Origin: Ruminococcus sp.
GTDB lineage: Bacteria > Bacillota > Clostridia > Oscillospirales > Ruminococcaceae
Assembly: GCF_017549005.1 (NCBI RefSeq)
Contig: NZ_JAFYYT010000054.1
Location: 24,871-88,870, forward strand
Direction of reading: 5' to 3'
Length of the DNA: 64,000 bases
Part shown: positions 44,906 through 54,607 of the stretch, in pieces
Layout of the letters: each line of letters opens with the position of its first letter
Position numbering within the stretch: position 1 is the first letter of the stretch
Notes under the pieces: model-generated
The model's database searches: none
Seen by the model: the letters and a program-made list of their open reading frames with translations, nothing else
What the model was told of the DNA's origin: nothing
Program-made: the position numbers and the translations under genes

Positions 44906-44935
44906 AACAGGCAGATACTTTAGTATCTGCCTGTT
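44906..44935 (+). terminator. Terminator of the VTC-DUF4956-CotH operon
   Basis: 14-bp stem with a 2-nt loop containing the CAGGCAGATAC core also present at 6375-6410; followed by CTGTT. Confidence 0.75.
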
Positions 44936-44990
44936 CTGTTATAGTCTGTTGTAATGGGGAGCTCAAAATACCCGTTAAGATTTTGTGATA

Positions 44991-46358
44991 TTAAAGAGCT
45001 GCGGTATCATCAGTTTGCTCATATTTAAGTGTGCGCTTTGAATTAAAGTAAAAATATGCTGTAAAACACATTGCAATCTGCAATACTGTTGAGCACGGTA
45101 TCGCCATACCGATGAGGAAAAGGGAACAGTTTCCTATCTTTTGCATCAGAAACGCAAACGGAATTCTTACAAGGAATGCTCCGCAAATACCCTGTAACAT
45201 GACAAATTTTGTTTTTTCGATCCCATTATAATAACCGATAAAACAAAAAAGGAAGCAAGTATTGAGACAGTCGATAGCATAAGCTTTCAGGTAGTCCCAC
45301 GCAGCTTTAACGGTATCAGCTTCAGGTGAAAAGATTCCTGCAAGCAGATCACCGCGGAAGAATGTGATAAAGAACATTACGATACCAAACGCAAAGGAAA
45401 CCGCAATACCTGTTTTCAGAGCGGTTCTGGCTCTCTTCATCTGTCCTGCCCCGTAGTTCTGGGCTACGAATGCAGTCATTGACTGCATGAAAGAAATTGG
45501 TACAAGCATGATGAATACGCATACCTTTTCTGCAACGCCGACTCCTGCAGAGGCAGTAACACCGAGTCTGTTAACGATTCCGAGCATAACAAGGAACGAG
45601 ACACCCACGAGGAAATCCTGCAGCGCTATAGGAGTTCCGATACGAATTATTGCAGATGCGAAGTTTTTCTTCAGTTTTATATTGCTTTTATGAAATTCAA
45701 AGGGCAGTTTTGTATGACGTATCATCAAGAATGATATTATGACGCTTATGAGCTGTGCCATAACAGTTGCAAGAGCCGCGCCTGATGCGCCAAGATGAAA
45801 TCCTGCAACAAATACGAGGTCTCCTATGATATTGAACAGGCAGGCTATTCCTACAGCAATGAGGGGTGTTTTTGAGTCTCCGAGTCCTCTGAAAATACTT
45901 CCGAGCAGATTGTATGCTGTTATAACAACAAATCCTCCGCCGCATATCCTGATATAGTCCGAAGTGATATCAAATGCCTCCTTCGGCGCCTGCATTATAC
46001 GTGCAAGTCCCGAAGCGCCGGCAACACTTATGAGTGTGAACACAAGACCTGTTACAGCAAAAATGATCATACCCGTTCCTATGGTCTGAGCTGCATCGTC
46101 CGGGCGCTTCTGACCTATTTTCTGACCTACGGCAACTGTTATTCCCATAGAAAAGCTGACGATAAGATTCGTAAGCGTTGTTATGATCTGAGAACCTGTA
46201 GATACTGCTGACACATCTGCTGTTGCAGCGAATCGACCGACTACAAGCAGATCAACAGCGCCATACATCGCTTGCAGGAACATAGCAAACAGCACAGGGA
46301 GCATGAATTTCATAAGTTTCGGCAATATAGCACCGCTTGTAAAATCATTGTTTTTCAT
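44991..46358 (-). CDS. MATE-family efflux transporter
   Basis: 455 residues with 12 membrane helices in two related halves. The N-terminal LVVGRFAATADVSAVS and later GRFLGDSKTPL-like RGLGDSKTPLIAV are MATE hallmarks. It exports drugs or cationic metabolites by sodium or proton antiport; the substrate is unknown. GGAGG is well placed. The promoter at 46444-46473 gives a leader of about 80 nt with a hairpin and T run (see findings). Confidence 0.93.
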   Translation of the reverse strand: MKNNDFTSGAILPKLMKFMLPVLFAMFLQAMYGAVDLLVVGRFAATADVSAVSTGSQIITTLTNLIVSFSMGITVAVGQKIGQKRPDDAAQTIGTGMIIFAVTGLVFTLISVAGASGLARIMQAPKEAFDITSDYIRICGGGFVVITAYNLLGSIFRGLGDSKTPLIAVGIACLFNIIGDLVFVAGFHLGASGAALATVMAQLISVIISFLMIRHTKLPFEFHKSNIKLKKNFASAIIRIGTPIALQDFLVGVSFLVMLGIVNRLGVTASAGVGVAEKVCVFIMLVPISFMQSMTAFVAQNYGAGQMKRARTALKTGIAVSFAFGIVMFFITFFRGDLLAGIFSPEADTVKAAWDYLKAYAIDCLNTCFLFCFIGYYNGIEKTKFVMLQGICGAFLVRIPFAFLMQKIGNCSLFLIGMAIPCSTVLQIAMCFTAYFYFNSKRTLKYEQTDDTAAL

Positions 46359-46443
46359 TTTTATCCTCCATAAAAAAGCGGATAAAACAGCAGCGATACA
46401 CCTGCGGTCCTATCCCTTGAAACTTATAAATAACAACTATAGT

Positions 46444-46473
46444 ATTATATCATACTCTGTTACTGTATGTCAA
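46444..46473 (-). promoter_or_regulatory. Promoter of the MATE gene
   Basis: TTGACA (46468-46473) and TATAAT (46444-46449) with an 18-nt spacer on the minus strand. Confidence 0.75.
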
Positions 46474-46802
46474 TGTGATTATTGCAAAGCGATCATAAGT
46501 TAAACTCTCCGGAATACATTAATCTGATACAAAATAATTATGTGATATGAAGAGAGAATGCATTTCCGGTCATAGTGAGCAAAACAACTATCCGTTTGCT
46601 GTGCAATGATATCCGATTAAGCTGTCCATGTTATGAATGCTGATAATTGTCTGCATATTATCATTTTTACAATTGTAACATTCACAGTCGGTTTAAGGAA
46701 GTTATGCTGAATTTTCTTATATGATTCAGCAGGTAGCGATTGCAAGAACGAAACCGTTTATGAATTTCTGCATTTTGTCCACTTAATTCTTTAAAATGTG
46801 GA

Positions 46803-46831
46803 TTGAAATTGTCGGAATTATGTGCTAATAT
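46803..46831 (+). promoter_or_regulatory. Promoter of the GH43-CE1 gene
   Basis: TTGAAA (46803-46808) and TAATAT (46826-46831) with a 17-nt spacer. The remaining gap back to the MATE promoter (46474-46802) is AT-rich and I see nothing else in it. Confidence 0.55.
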
Positions 46832-46923
46832 TATATTGGATATATATTTATCATAAATTGACTGTAGAAATAAGTTGCAGTCAGAGAAACAAAGGGATAT
46901 TATTATTTAAAAGGAGAATTGGA

Positions 46924-49900
46924 ATGAAAAAACTTATTTCGGCAATTGCCATAGCTGCAATGTCAGCTGTATCACTTTGCGCGGCAGCTCCTGCTGTTAC
47001 GTATGCGGAAAATCCTATTGTACAGACGTCATTCACCCCTGACCCCGCTCCCGTTGTATTCGGCGACGAGCTGTATGTATTTACGGGCTGCGACCGTGAG
47101 GGCAACAACGATTTTTACTACATGACGGGCTGGCAGTGCTTTTCCACAAAGGACATGAAAAACTGGACAGACCACGGCAGGATACTTGAGGATACCAGTT
47201 TCAGCTGGTGCAATGCAAATGACGCATGGGCTTCACAGTGTATCGAGCGCAACGGCAAGTACTACTTCTATTTTACCACCACGAACAAGGGCGGCGGAGG
47301 AAGAGCTATCGGTGTTGCAGTTGCCGATTCACCCGAGGGTCCCTACAGCGATCCCAACGGTAAGCCGCTGTGCGGTCCGAACTGGGACTACATTGATCCT
47401 ACCGTTATTATTGACGACGACGGTCAGGCATGGCTCATGTTCGGAAATCCGAAGTGCTACTATGTCAAGCTGAAAGAGGATATGGTCACACTGGACGGTC
47501 AGATCCAGTCATTCAACCTCTCACTCAAGTCTGGCACAAAATATACAGAAGGTCCGTGGATATGCAAGCATGATAATCTCTACTATCTTGTTTTCGCTTC
47601 TATGGTTGACGGTTTCGGCGGCGAGAGCATTTCCTACTGTACAGGACCGACTGTTACAGGTCCGTGGACTCATCGCGGCACTATACATGAGGGCTCCAAC
47701 TGCTTTACAACACATGGTGGTATCATAGATTACAAAGGTCACTCATATTCCTTCTATCATATGAGTGGTATCCCTGGAGGAAGCTCTTTCAACAGAAGTG
47801 CTGCCTGCGAGGAGTTCAAATTCAATTCTGACGGTACTATCCCTGCTCTCAAGTCTACCAAAAACGGTCCCGACCAGATAGAGCCTCTTAATCCATTTGA
47901 AAGAGTCGAAGCAGAAACCATCTGCTGGAGCGAGGGAATAAAGACGGAGAAGGACGAAAACAACTCTGTCTGCATAGGAAGTATCAAAAAGGGAAGCTAT
48001 ATCAAGGTCGCAGGCGTGGACTTCGGTGAAGGTGCCGATAAATTCACAGCTTGTGTTGCTTCTGCCGAGAGCGGCGGAAACATCGAGCTCCACCTTGACA
48101 GCAAGACAGGACCTGTTGTGGGCAACCTCAAATTCGGCGGCACAGGCGGCTGGCACAGCTGGGAAGAGGTATCATGCGATGTGGCAGGCGCTGACGGCGA
48201 GCATGATCTTTATCTCGTATTCAACGGCGGAGACGGCTACCTTATGAACGTTGACTGGTGGAAGTTTGAAGGAGCCGGTTCAAGTTCTTCCGAAACAGAT
48301 CAGACATATATCTTCAAGAGCACATTTGAAGGCAAGCTTGACGGCTGCACGGACAGAGGCGGCTCGACTGTTGCTGTAAGCAAGGACGAAGCGTATGAGG
48401 GCGACAGCTCCGTATACTGCTCAGACCGTTCAGCTTCATGGAAGGGCGTTGGAAAGAACCTGAACTATAAGTTCAAGGCAGGGGAGAGCTACAGCTTCTC
48501 AGCCATTGTAAAGTACAATGAAGGCGCACCTTCAACCACATTCCATCTCACGCTCCAGTATGACGGGGCGGACGGTGAGGCGCACTATGACAAGATAGAC
48601 ACAAAGGAAGTTGCAAAGGGCGAGTGGACGCAGCTTGCAAACACAAGCTTCAGTATACCCGAGGGAGCCAAGAGCCCGCTTGTATATGTAGAAACCGAGG
48701 GAGATTCCGACGATGAAACTCCTGCTGTAAATTTCTATGTTGACAATTTCTATGCGGCGGTTGACGGCACGGTCATAGACGGTCCGAAGTCTGCGGATAC
48801 ACCTCATACCACAGATCCTCCTGCACAGGACCTGAAGGATATACTGAATTCAAAGGTAACAAGGTGGGGCGACGCCAACGCTGACGGCGGCGTAGATATG
48901 GGCGATGCTGTTCTTATAATGCAGTCGCTGGCCAATCCGGGCAAGTATAAGCTGACCGATCAGGGCAAATTCAATGCAGACGTATGCGAGGCAGGCGGCG
49001 GCATCACTTCAAACGATGCGCTTGCGATACAGAAGTATCTATTAGGTATATACACGAAGCTCCCCGAGAGCTATTCCGACAATATCAAGACAGTTACCGC
49101 ACCTGTTACAACTACAACAACTACTGTAAGATCGACTACTGTCACAACAACGACTACTTCCGCGACCACTAAAGCTGCTGAACATCTATCAATGAAGGAT
49201 TTTACAGCTAAAGTCGAGTCAAAGATAGCTGAAAAAGAGCCTGATTCCGCAAATCAGGCGAAGAACGGCGTAACATATGGCGAGATACAGAAAAAGAGCT
49301 ACTATTCAACGACCTGCAACAGACAGAAGGACGTAAACATACTTCTGCCTCCGAACTATGATCCGAGCAGGAAGTATCCTGTTATGTACATCATGCATGG
49401 TTACTATGAGGACATTGACAGAATGCTTACAAAGGGCAATGCTGAAATGCATACCCGCGAGATGATCGGCAATGCCATTGCTGAAGGCGCGGCGAAGGAA
49501 ATGATCTGCGTATTCCCTGATGTTTTCTCAAGTCCGACACTCAAGTCCTGCACAGGCATGGACGAAACAAACAATCAGGGCTATGATAACTTCATAAATG
49601 ACCTTACAAAGGATCTTATGCCGTTTATAGAGAAGAATTACAGCATAATGACAGGCAAGGAAAACACTGCTATCACAGGCTTCTCAATGGGCGGCCGCGA
49701 GTCGCTTCTCATTGGTATGAAGAGACCTGATATGTTCGGCTATATCGGCGCTATCTGTCCGGCTCCCGGAGTTACTGGCTCATTCAACTGGAGCAGTGAC
49801 GGCCAGCCTTACTTCCTGATGATAACAGGCGGAAGCAACGATACAGTTGTATATGACAATCCCAAGAACTATCACGAGAACTTCCAGAAGAATGGTGTTC

Positions 49901-49995
49901 CTCATGTATGGCACTATGTAAATGGAGGTTATCACGGTGATAACTGTATCAGAGCTCACCTCTACAATTTCTTCCGCATTGCGTTCCAGAACTGA
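46924..49995 (+). CDS. Cellulosomal bifunctional GH43 / CE1 xylan-debranching enzyme with CBM6, CBM22 and dockerin
   Basis: 1023 residues from the ATG at 46924 (AAAGGAG upstream). Signal peptide 1-28. GH43 about 32-310, with the base D40 (FTPDPAPVV), modulator D158 (YIDPTV) and acid E209 (YTEGPW). CBM6 about 325-448. CBM22-like about 460-612. Dockerin 647-712 with loops DANADGGVD and NADVCEAGGGITSND; the second is expanded. Thr-rich linker 725-750. CE1 esterase 755-1023, with S921 in GFSMGG, D973 and H1004. GH43 removes arabinose or xylose from arabinoxylan and CE1 cleaves feruloyl or acetyl esters, so the enzyme debranches xylan. The dockerin docks it on a scaffold protein not in this window. 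Confidence 0.95.
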   Translation: MKKLISAIAIAAMSAVSLCAAAPAVTYAENPIVQTSFTPDPAPVVFGDELYVFTGCDREGNNDFYYMTGWQCFSTKDMKNWTDHGRILEDTSFSWCNANDAWASQCIERNGKYYFYFTTTNKGGGGRAIGVAVADSPEGPYSDPNGKPLCGPNWDYIDPTVIIDDDGQAWLMFGNPKCYYVKLKEDMVTLDGQIQSFNLSLKSGTKYTEGPWICKHDNLYYLVFASMVDGFGGESISYCTGPTVTGPWTHRGTIHEGSNCFTTHGGIIDYKGHSYSFYHMSGIPGGSSFNRSAACEEFKFNSDGTIPALKSTKNGPDQIEPLNPFERVEAETICWSEGIKTEKDENNSVCIGSIKKGSYIKVAGVDFGEGADKFTACVASAESGGNIELHLDSKTGPVVGNLKFGGTGGWHSWEEVSCDVAGADGEHDLYLVFNGGDGYLMNVDWWKFEGAGSSSSETDQTYIFKSTFEGKLDGCTDRGGSTVAVSKDEAYEGDSSVYCSDRSASWKGVGKNLNYKFKAGESYSFSAIVKYNEGAPSTTFHLTLQYDGADGEAHYDKIDTKEVAKGEWTQLANTSFSIPEGAKSPLVYVETEGDSDDETPAVNFYVDNFYAAVDGTVIDGPKSADTPHTTDPPAQDLKDILNSKVTRWGDANADGGVDMGDAVLIMQSLANPGKYKLTDQGKFNADVCEAGGGITSNDALAIQKYLLGIYTKLPESYSDNIKTVTAPVTTTTTTVRSTTVTTTTTSATTKAAEHLSMKDFTAKVESKIAEKEPDSANQAKNGVTYGEIQKKSYYSTTCNRQKDVNILLPPNYDPSRKYPVMYIMHGYYEDIDRMLTKGNAEMHTREMIGNAIAEGAAKEMICVFPDVFSSPTLKSCTGMDETNNQGYDNFINDLTKDLMPFIEKNYSIMTGKENTAITGFSMGGRESLLIGMKRPDMFGYIGAICPAPGVTGSFNWSSDGQPYFLMITGGSNDTVVYDNPKNYHENFQKNGVPHVWHYVNGGYHGDNCIRAHLYNFFRIAFQN

Positions 49996-50158
49996 TGCAA
50001 ATGATAAAAGCTCCGACTGTAATATGTCCGTTCGTTAATCAGACGGCAAAATAATATTCTATCTGATTTTCAAAGCAGCTTGTGCATATTGTGCAGGCTG
50101 CTTTATCATTTACAGTGATCGGCAAGCTCCTTTTGCAGCGTGGAGCGGAACAAGAACG

Positions 50159-50201
50159 AAAAAAAGGCAGGCTTCATCAAACTGTGATGAGCCTGCTTTT
50201 T
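50159..50201 (-). terminator. Terminator of the GH11 xylanase gene
   Basis: GCAGGC...CATCA pairs with TGATGAGCCTGC (one bulged base) with AAAAA/TTTTT ends, 3 nt after the gene. Confidence 0.85.
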
Positions 50202-50203
50202 CA

Positions 50204-52294
50204 TCAGCCAATTGTAACATAAAGATATGGCGAATCTTTTACTGTTAACTTGAAATCGTCATTGAACTCAGCGTTCTTATCGAGTTCGATAAGGATATGC
50301 CAGAAAGTAACAGCCATATCGCCGCTGTTTTGCTGGCGTTCGATCTCGATCTCATCTTTTTTCACCTGAGTTACCCTATATGTATATGGAGCCGAAAAAT
50401 TTTCCTTCAGGATAATTGCCACAAGTTTATTTTTACTGAAAAAATCATCTTGATATCTCTTGATCTCTTCGTTGTAGCTGTCCACATCAGAGTATTTTGA
50501 AAACATAGGATCATTGGACATAAATACCTGATTTTCAGCCACATATTTTTCAAACTCCTCGCGGTTCGAGATAACCCATGTCTTAGGGCAGCTGCCGTCG
50601 TACTGTCCGCTGTTCTGTAAATAGCTGATCCTGAATTCATAAGAACCGTTTTTATTTGTAGTGACCGTTGCAGAAGTTGTTGAGCTTGCTGCTGTTGTGG
50701 AAGAGGTTATGGCGGTAGTTGTAGTTGTAGCTGAAGTGCTCGCAGTGGTAGTAGTTGTGGTTGTCGTTGTAGTGGTGGTAGTTGCAGTCGTAGTCGCAGC
50801 AGTCGTTTCGGCGGGCTCACTGAGCTTTTCAGCGCCAAGCAGGAACCTCTGCAGGCATACAAGATCGGCAACATTAACGGTATTGTCGCCGTTTACATCG
50901 GAATTGATGGGCGGAACGGAATTGTCCGAGAGCAGTTCGAGTATCGCTTTTCTTAGCAGTGTGAGGTCAAATACGTCGATTACTCCGTTGCAGTTGATAT
51001 CTCCGCGCAGATTGGAGCGCACCTCATTTTCGGCAGAAGTGAAAGGCTTTGTGCCCTTTAAGCCGGCATAAGCGTTGTCCATATAAAAGTTTCCGGTATA
51101 ATCCGGAGTTTCAATGAACAGGGTCATGTGCTTTGCGTCTTTCGGGATAGTATATGCGTAGTTTGAAAGCTCTGTCCATTTTCCGCTTTCAGCAGTGACT
51201 TCCGCAATGGTGTCATACTGATATCTTCCTTTTTGATCCATATACTGGAGCTCAAGGGCAAAATCCGCAGAATCGGCGCAGTCCTGCATAACGTAAACGC
51301 CGAAGCTGTAGGTCTCGTCCGGGAACACTCTTATTCCGCTGAGGTCTATGCTTGGTCCCTGCCAGGACTCGCTTCTGTTGCTGACAAGCAATGAATTTGT
51401 ACCCTCGTAGCTGACGCTGCTTTTTTTCAGAGACTCAAAGTCACGGGAATCCCAGTCATCAATGTATTGGTCGAAGGTATGCATGAATAAGTAACTTTCC
51501 TTCAGATCAGAAGTATTGCTTATATGACCGTACTGCTTTTTGTAAACGGTCAGCGGAGAGCTGTCCCTGCCCTCTCCCATTTTAATACTGTTGAGCTTTG
51601 CACTTCCGCTTGATCTGTAGCCTTCTATTTCAAATACCGCATTGTAAAGGGTTCCCGATGTATCAAGTCCGAGAACTCCCCACGAGTCAAAATGCTTTGA
51701 AATGTCTATGCAGCCGCTGACATGATTGGTCGTGTTGTTTTTTACGGTGTTTTTCGAGCGGACGCTCCAGTAACGCTGTACAGTGGCAGGTCCGTCAATT
51801 CCGGGCTGGTTGTAATAATTCGTTTTGAACACTTCATATTCGTGACCGTTAACGACTGTAGTACCCAGCAGCTGACTGTCCAACGAAGGAGATGGTCTCC
51901 AGCTGCCCCAGCCTTCGACGATGAAGTATTCCACCATAGGTGTTCTTGTCCAGCCGTATGCGCCGAAAAAAGCATTTCCTTTCGGAGTGAATTCAAGGTC
52001 GTAGCTGAAGGAAACATTATTGAAGTACTTGTAATTCTTTTTCTGGGAATCGTAATTGATTCCCATATCTGCGATAAAGTTCTCAACGTCATTCCATGAC
52101 AAAGTGAAAGAGCTTTCACCGGGTTCAAACTCCACATCGCCCTCATCGTTCTGGTTCCAGAGTTCATATTCCAGTCCGCCGATAACGTTCCTTTCCAGTC
52201 TGTCGGCGGCAGAAGCCGTGAAAGGAACGGAAGCTGTCAGTACTACTGCGGAAACTACAGCTCCCAGTATCCTTTTCGATACATTTGCTCTCAA
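50204..52294 (-). CDS. GH11 endo-xylanase with CBM22, dockerin and C-terminal extra domain
   Basis: 696 residues from the TTG at 52294. GAGGAG lies 8 nt before it; the GTG three codons upstream abuts that site. Signal peptide 1-29 (PFTASA). GH11 jelly roll about 38-240, with FFGAYGWTRTPMVEYFIVEG (nucleophile E122) and FEIEGYRSSGSA (acid/base E224): both catalytic Glu are present. CBM22 about 267-415. Dockerin about 430-492 (DINCNGVID and DVNGDNTVN loops). Thr-rich linker about 495-548. A C-terminal domain of about 145 residues (KNKLVAIILKENFSAPYTYR ... MAVTFWHILIELDK) follows, with a pattern like PrcB-type beta domains. It cuts xylan backbones and docks to a scaffold. The role of the last domain is unknown. 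Confidence 0.92.
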   Translation of the reverse strand: MRANVSKRILGAVVSAVVLTASVPFTASAADRLERNVIGGLEYELWNQNDEGDVEFEPGESSFTLSWNDVENFIADMGINYDSQKKNYKYFNNVSFSYDLEFTPKGNAFFGAYGWTRTPMVEYFIVEGWGSWRPSPSLDSQLLGTTVVNGHEYEVFKTNYYNQPGIDGPATVQRYWSVRSKNTVKNNTTNHVSGCIDISKHFDSWGVLGLDTSGTLYNAVFEIEGYRSSGSAKLNSIKMGEGRDSSPLTVYKKQYGHISNTSDLKESYLFMHTFDQYIDDWDSRDFESLKKSSVSYEGTNSLLVSNRSESWQGPSIDLSGIRVFPDETYSFGVYVMQDCADSADFALELQYMDQKGRYQYDTIAEVTAESGKWTELSNYAYTIPKDAKHMTLFIETPDYTGNFYMDNAYAGLKGTKPFTSAENEVRSNLRGDINCNGVIDVFDLTLLRKAILELLSDNSVPPINSDVNGDNTVNVADLVCLQRFLLGAEKLSEPAETTAATTTATTTTTTTTTTTTTASTSATTTTTAITSSTTAASSTTSATVTTNKNGSYEFRISYLQNSGQYDGSCPKTWVISNREEFEKYVAENQVFMSNDPMFSKYSDVDSYNEEIKRYQDDFFSKNKLVAIILKENFSAPYTYRVTQVKKDEIEIERQQNSGDMAVTFWHILIELDKNAEFNDDFKLTVKDSPYLYVTIG

Positions 52295-52341
52295 TTGGAT
52301 CACTCCTCTTTGAATAGAAATATGTTTTTGAATACATCAGT

Positions 52342-54540
52342 TTATTCTTTGACGCTGAATTTAAGCTCCTTGAAATCAATATATCCCGATGACTCCGAAG
52401 CTTCAACAGAGATACAGAGCTTATGGACAAGATGAAGTGACTTATCATCTTCGCCAATACACTGCAGCAGTTCTTCAAGGTTGAAGCTGTTTTCTAAATG
52501 GCTCATTTCACCGTCAGCAATGGGATCGTCCTTGCGGTAAAGCTCTGTGAGCGGTACAGCATTATCGTTATAGATATCCGAAGAAAGCGACTTTACCATG
52601 TAATACTCGCGGCCGTTCAGCACAACAATAGACGGAGTAACATCGCCTTTAAGGATATCGTCATTATCCTGTCCCGTTCTGCCTTCGACAATGCGGAAGT
52701 AGAACAGATCATCTCCTTTGCAGTATTCACCGCTCATTACCACATCGCATTTACCCGTTGCTTTTATGTCTGCGGAGTAACTGATATCAAAGTCAGAACT
52801 CGGCTTTTTGTATATTGTATGTGAATAGTCATCATAGGCATGACAGGTATATTTTTCCGTGTCATTCCACTCGGCTGTAAAGTCGTTGTTTTCTCTTAAC
52901 GCCGTCTTTATCCTGTCATCATTGATCATATCGGCAGCTATAGTGAATCTAAGCGCACCGTAGCTGTATAAAAATGATTCACGGTCTCCGATGAGCAGTT
53001 TTGTTTCTTCATATGAAACAGGTATCTCATCTGAAATTCTGAGAACGTATTTTGTCAGGAGCACAAGGTCGCTGACATCGCTTCTGAGATCGCCGTTGAC
53101 ATCGCCTGCTGTTTCGATCCTGCATGATTCCGCAGAATCTATCACAGCCCTGCGGCACACGGCGATATCAAGACTGTCCGTAACTCCGTCGCCATTGAGA
53201 TCACCGCTTGAATAGGCTTTATATATTTTGTTGCCGGAATTATAATCGGATTTTCTGTTTGCAATACAGAAGTCATCTACATAATAATCCGCAGGAGTCT
53301 CGGGGATAAGAGCGATCCTGTATCGGTGGCGGATATTATGGGCGTATTCAAAGGCAATATCCTTTATTTTAGTCCATTGTCCCGCTCTGCAATATCTTTT
53401 GCCGAGGCGATCTGTCTTGCGGTATTCAAAGGGAAGGTCGGAGTATTCGATGAGTTCTATATCAAATACCGCGTCTTTTTTCGAGTTGTTGAATACATTT
53501 GCTCCCGTGTAGTAAAATCTTTCACCTGTACTCGGAGAATTACTCAGATCATAGGGATCAAGCTCATAGTAAAACGCAGGGATCGAATCCCCGTCAGATG
53601 ATGAAATATGTATCGAATGCTCTCCGCCGTAAAAAACATCGTCAGATGTTTCGGAAACAGCCTTGTCTCCGAAAGCGCCGGCCTTACCGCTTTCATCTTC
53701 AAAGCCGTATTCAAGAATAGTTCCATAATCATCGGCGCGCAGCGGATCATGCTCCTCATACGGCAATACTGCCTTAGTCGGGCCGAATACTTCCTCGTCA
53801 GAGATATCATAGCTTATATCCAGGGAATTGAGCTTTGCCGAACCGGAGCTGTAATAAGCATCCACAGATAAGCAGATATTGTAAATAGTTCCCAGCTCAA
53901 AGCCGGCGTCGTCCCATGCCCTGAAATGAGCGGCAACGTCTACAGTGCCCTCAGTATGCCCTTCCTTGTCAGTGCCGAATGGCTCTTTTCTTGCAACGCT
54001 CCAGATATACCGGAAATGATCGGTATTGCCCATCTGCGCTGAATTTATACTGTACAGGTCATAAGTTACGCCGTCAATCTTTACAGTTGTCGTTTTTGAC
54101 TTGTCCATTCCGGATGGGACCCAGTCATTGTACGTTTCAACTATATAAAAGTTTGTTTTGGGCTCGGTGAACCAGCCGCTTACTCCTGCAAAGTCATTTT
54201 CACCGACAGTGAGATCGAGATCGTATGTCACCTTGCATTCATTGACCTGATATGCGCTTATGTTCTCATCTTTCAAGTACTTTCCTTTGAACATCCTGCA
54301 ATCATGGATGCCTTTCCAGCTTGCAGTAAAACCGTTGTGTCCGGAGTTTGTGAAACTTGCATCGCCATAATCGTCCCAGTTCCATATTTCGTATGAATAA
54401 CCGTCGAGTTCGCCGTTTTCAGCATAAGCTTCGGCATTTGCTGTGATAGTACTGCACTGAACAAAACTGCCGTTTACCGCACCGCAGGCACAGAAAGCCG
54501 CACTAAGTGACGCAAAAAGTTTTTTTATTGTTGAATTCAT
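52342..54540 (-). CDS. Dockerin protein with two GH11-like modules lacking the standard catalytic pair
   Basis: 732 residues from the ATG at 54540 (GGGAGGGA upstream). Signal peptide about 1-38. GH11-like module 1 about 42-245: its strands align with the neighbouring xylanase (IWNWDDYGDASF, SGWFTEPKTNFYIVET, VDAYYSSGSAKLNSL), but the nucleophile Glu is N130 and the acid/base Glu is D227. A CBM22-like module (about 275-428) and a dockerin (445-505, DLNGDGVTD and DVNGDLRSD) follow. Module 2 (about 520-732) keeps FYFRIVEG, LNGREYYMVK and SVEASESSGYIDF; the nucleophile site is Y614, and E713 is kept. It shares a 47-nt gap and strand with the GH11 gene. It is likely carbohydrate-binding or altered in activity. 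Confidence 0.85.
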   Translation of the reverse strand: MNSTIKKLFASLSAAFCACGAVNGSFVQCSTITANAEAYAENGELDGYSYEIWNWDDYGDASFTNSGHNGFTASWKGIHDCRMFKGKYLKDENISAYQVNECKVTYDLDLTVGENDFAGVSGWFTEPKTNFYIVETYNDWVPSGMDKSKTTTVKIDGVTYDLYSINSAQMGNTDHFRYIWSVARKEPFGTDKEGHTEGTVDVAAHFRAWDDAGFELGTIYNICLSVDAYYSSGSAKLNSLDISYDISDEEVFGPTKAVLPYEEHDPLRADDYGTILEYGFEDESGKAGAFGDKAVSETSDDVFYGGEHSIHISSSDGDSIPAFYYELDPYDLSNSPSTGERFYYTGANVFNNSKKDAVFDIELIEYSDLPFEYRKTDRLGKRYCRAGQWTKIKDIAFEYAHNIRHRYRIALIPETPADYYVDDFCIANRKSDYNSGNKIYKAYSSGDLNGDGVTDSLDIAVCRRAVIDSAESCRIETAGDVNGDLRSDVSDLVLLTKYVLRISDEIPVSYEETKLLIGDRESFLYSYGALRFTIAADMINDDRIKTALRENNDFTAEWNDTEKYTCHAYDDYSHTIYKKPSSDFDISYSADIKATGKCDVVMSGEYCKGDDLFYFRIVEGRTGQDNDDILKGDVTPSIVVLNGREYYMVKSLSSDIYNDNAVPLTELYRKDDPIADGEMSHLENSFNLEELLQCIGEDDKSLHLVHKLCISVEASESSGYIDFKELKFSVKE

Positions 54541-54578
54541 GTTGATCCCTCCCACCAAATGATCTGTTTTATATCTTA

Positions 54579-54607
54579 ATTATACAAAAAAGAATCAGTA
54601 TCAGCAA
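54579..54607 (-). promoter_or_regulatory. Promoter of the GH11-like/GH11 gene pair
   Basis: TTGCTG (54602-54607) and TATAAT (54579-54584) with a 17-nt spacer on the minus strand. No promoter is evident in the 47-nt gap between the two genes, so they are probably one transcript. The rest of 54608-54896 is AT-rich; a possible divergent promoter (TTACAC, 18 nt, TATTAT) lies near 54735-54764. Confidence 0.6.

Noticed and set aside
50661-51071. Val/Ala-rich plus-strand open frame
   Set aside because: It is the antisense of the Thr-rich linker and dockerin of the GH11 xylanase.
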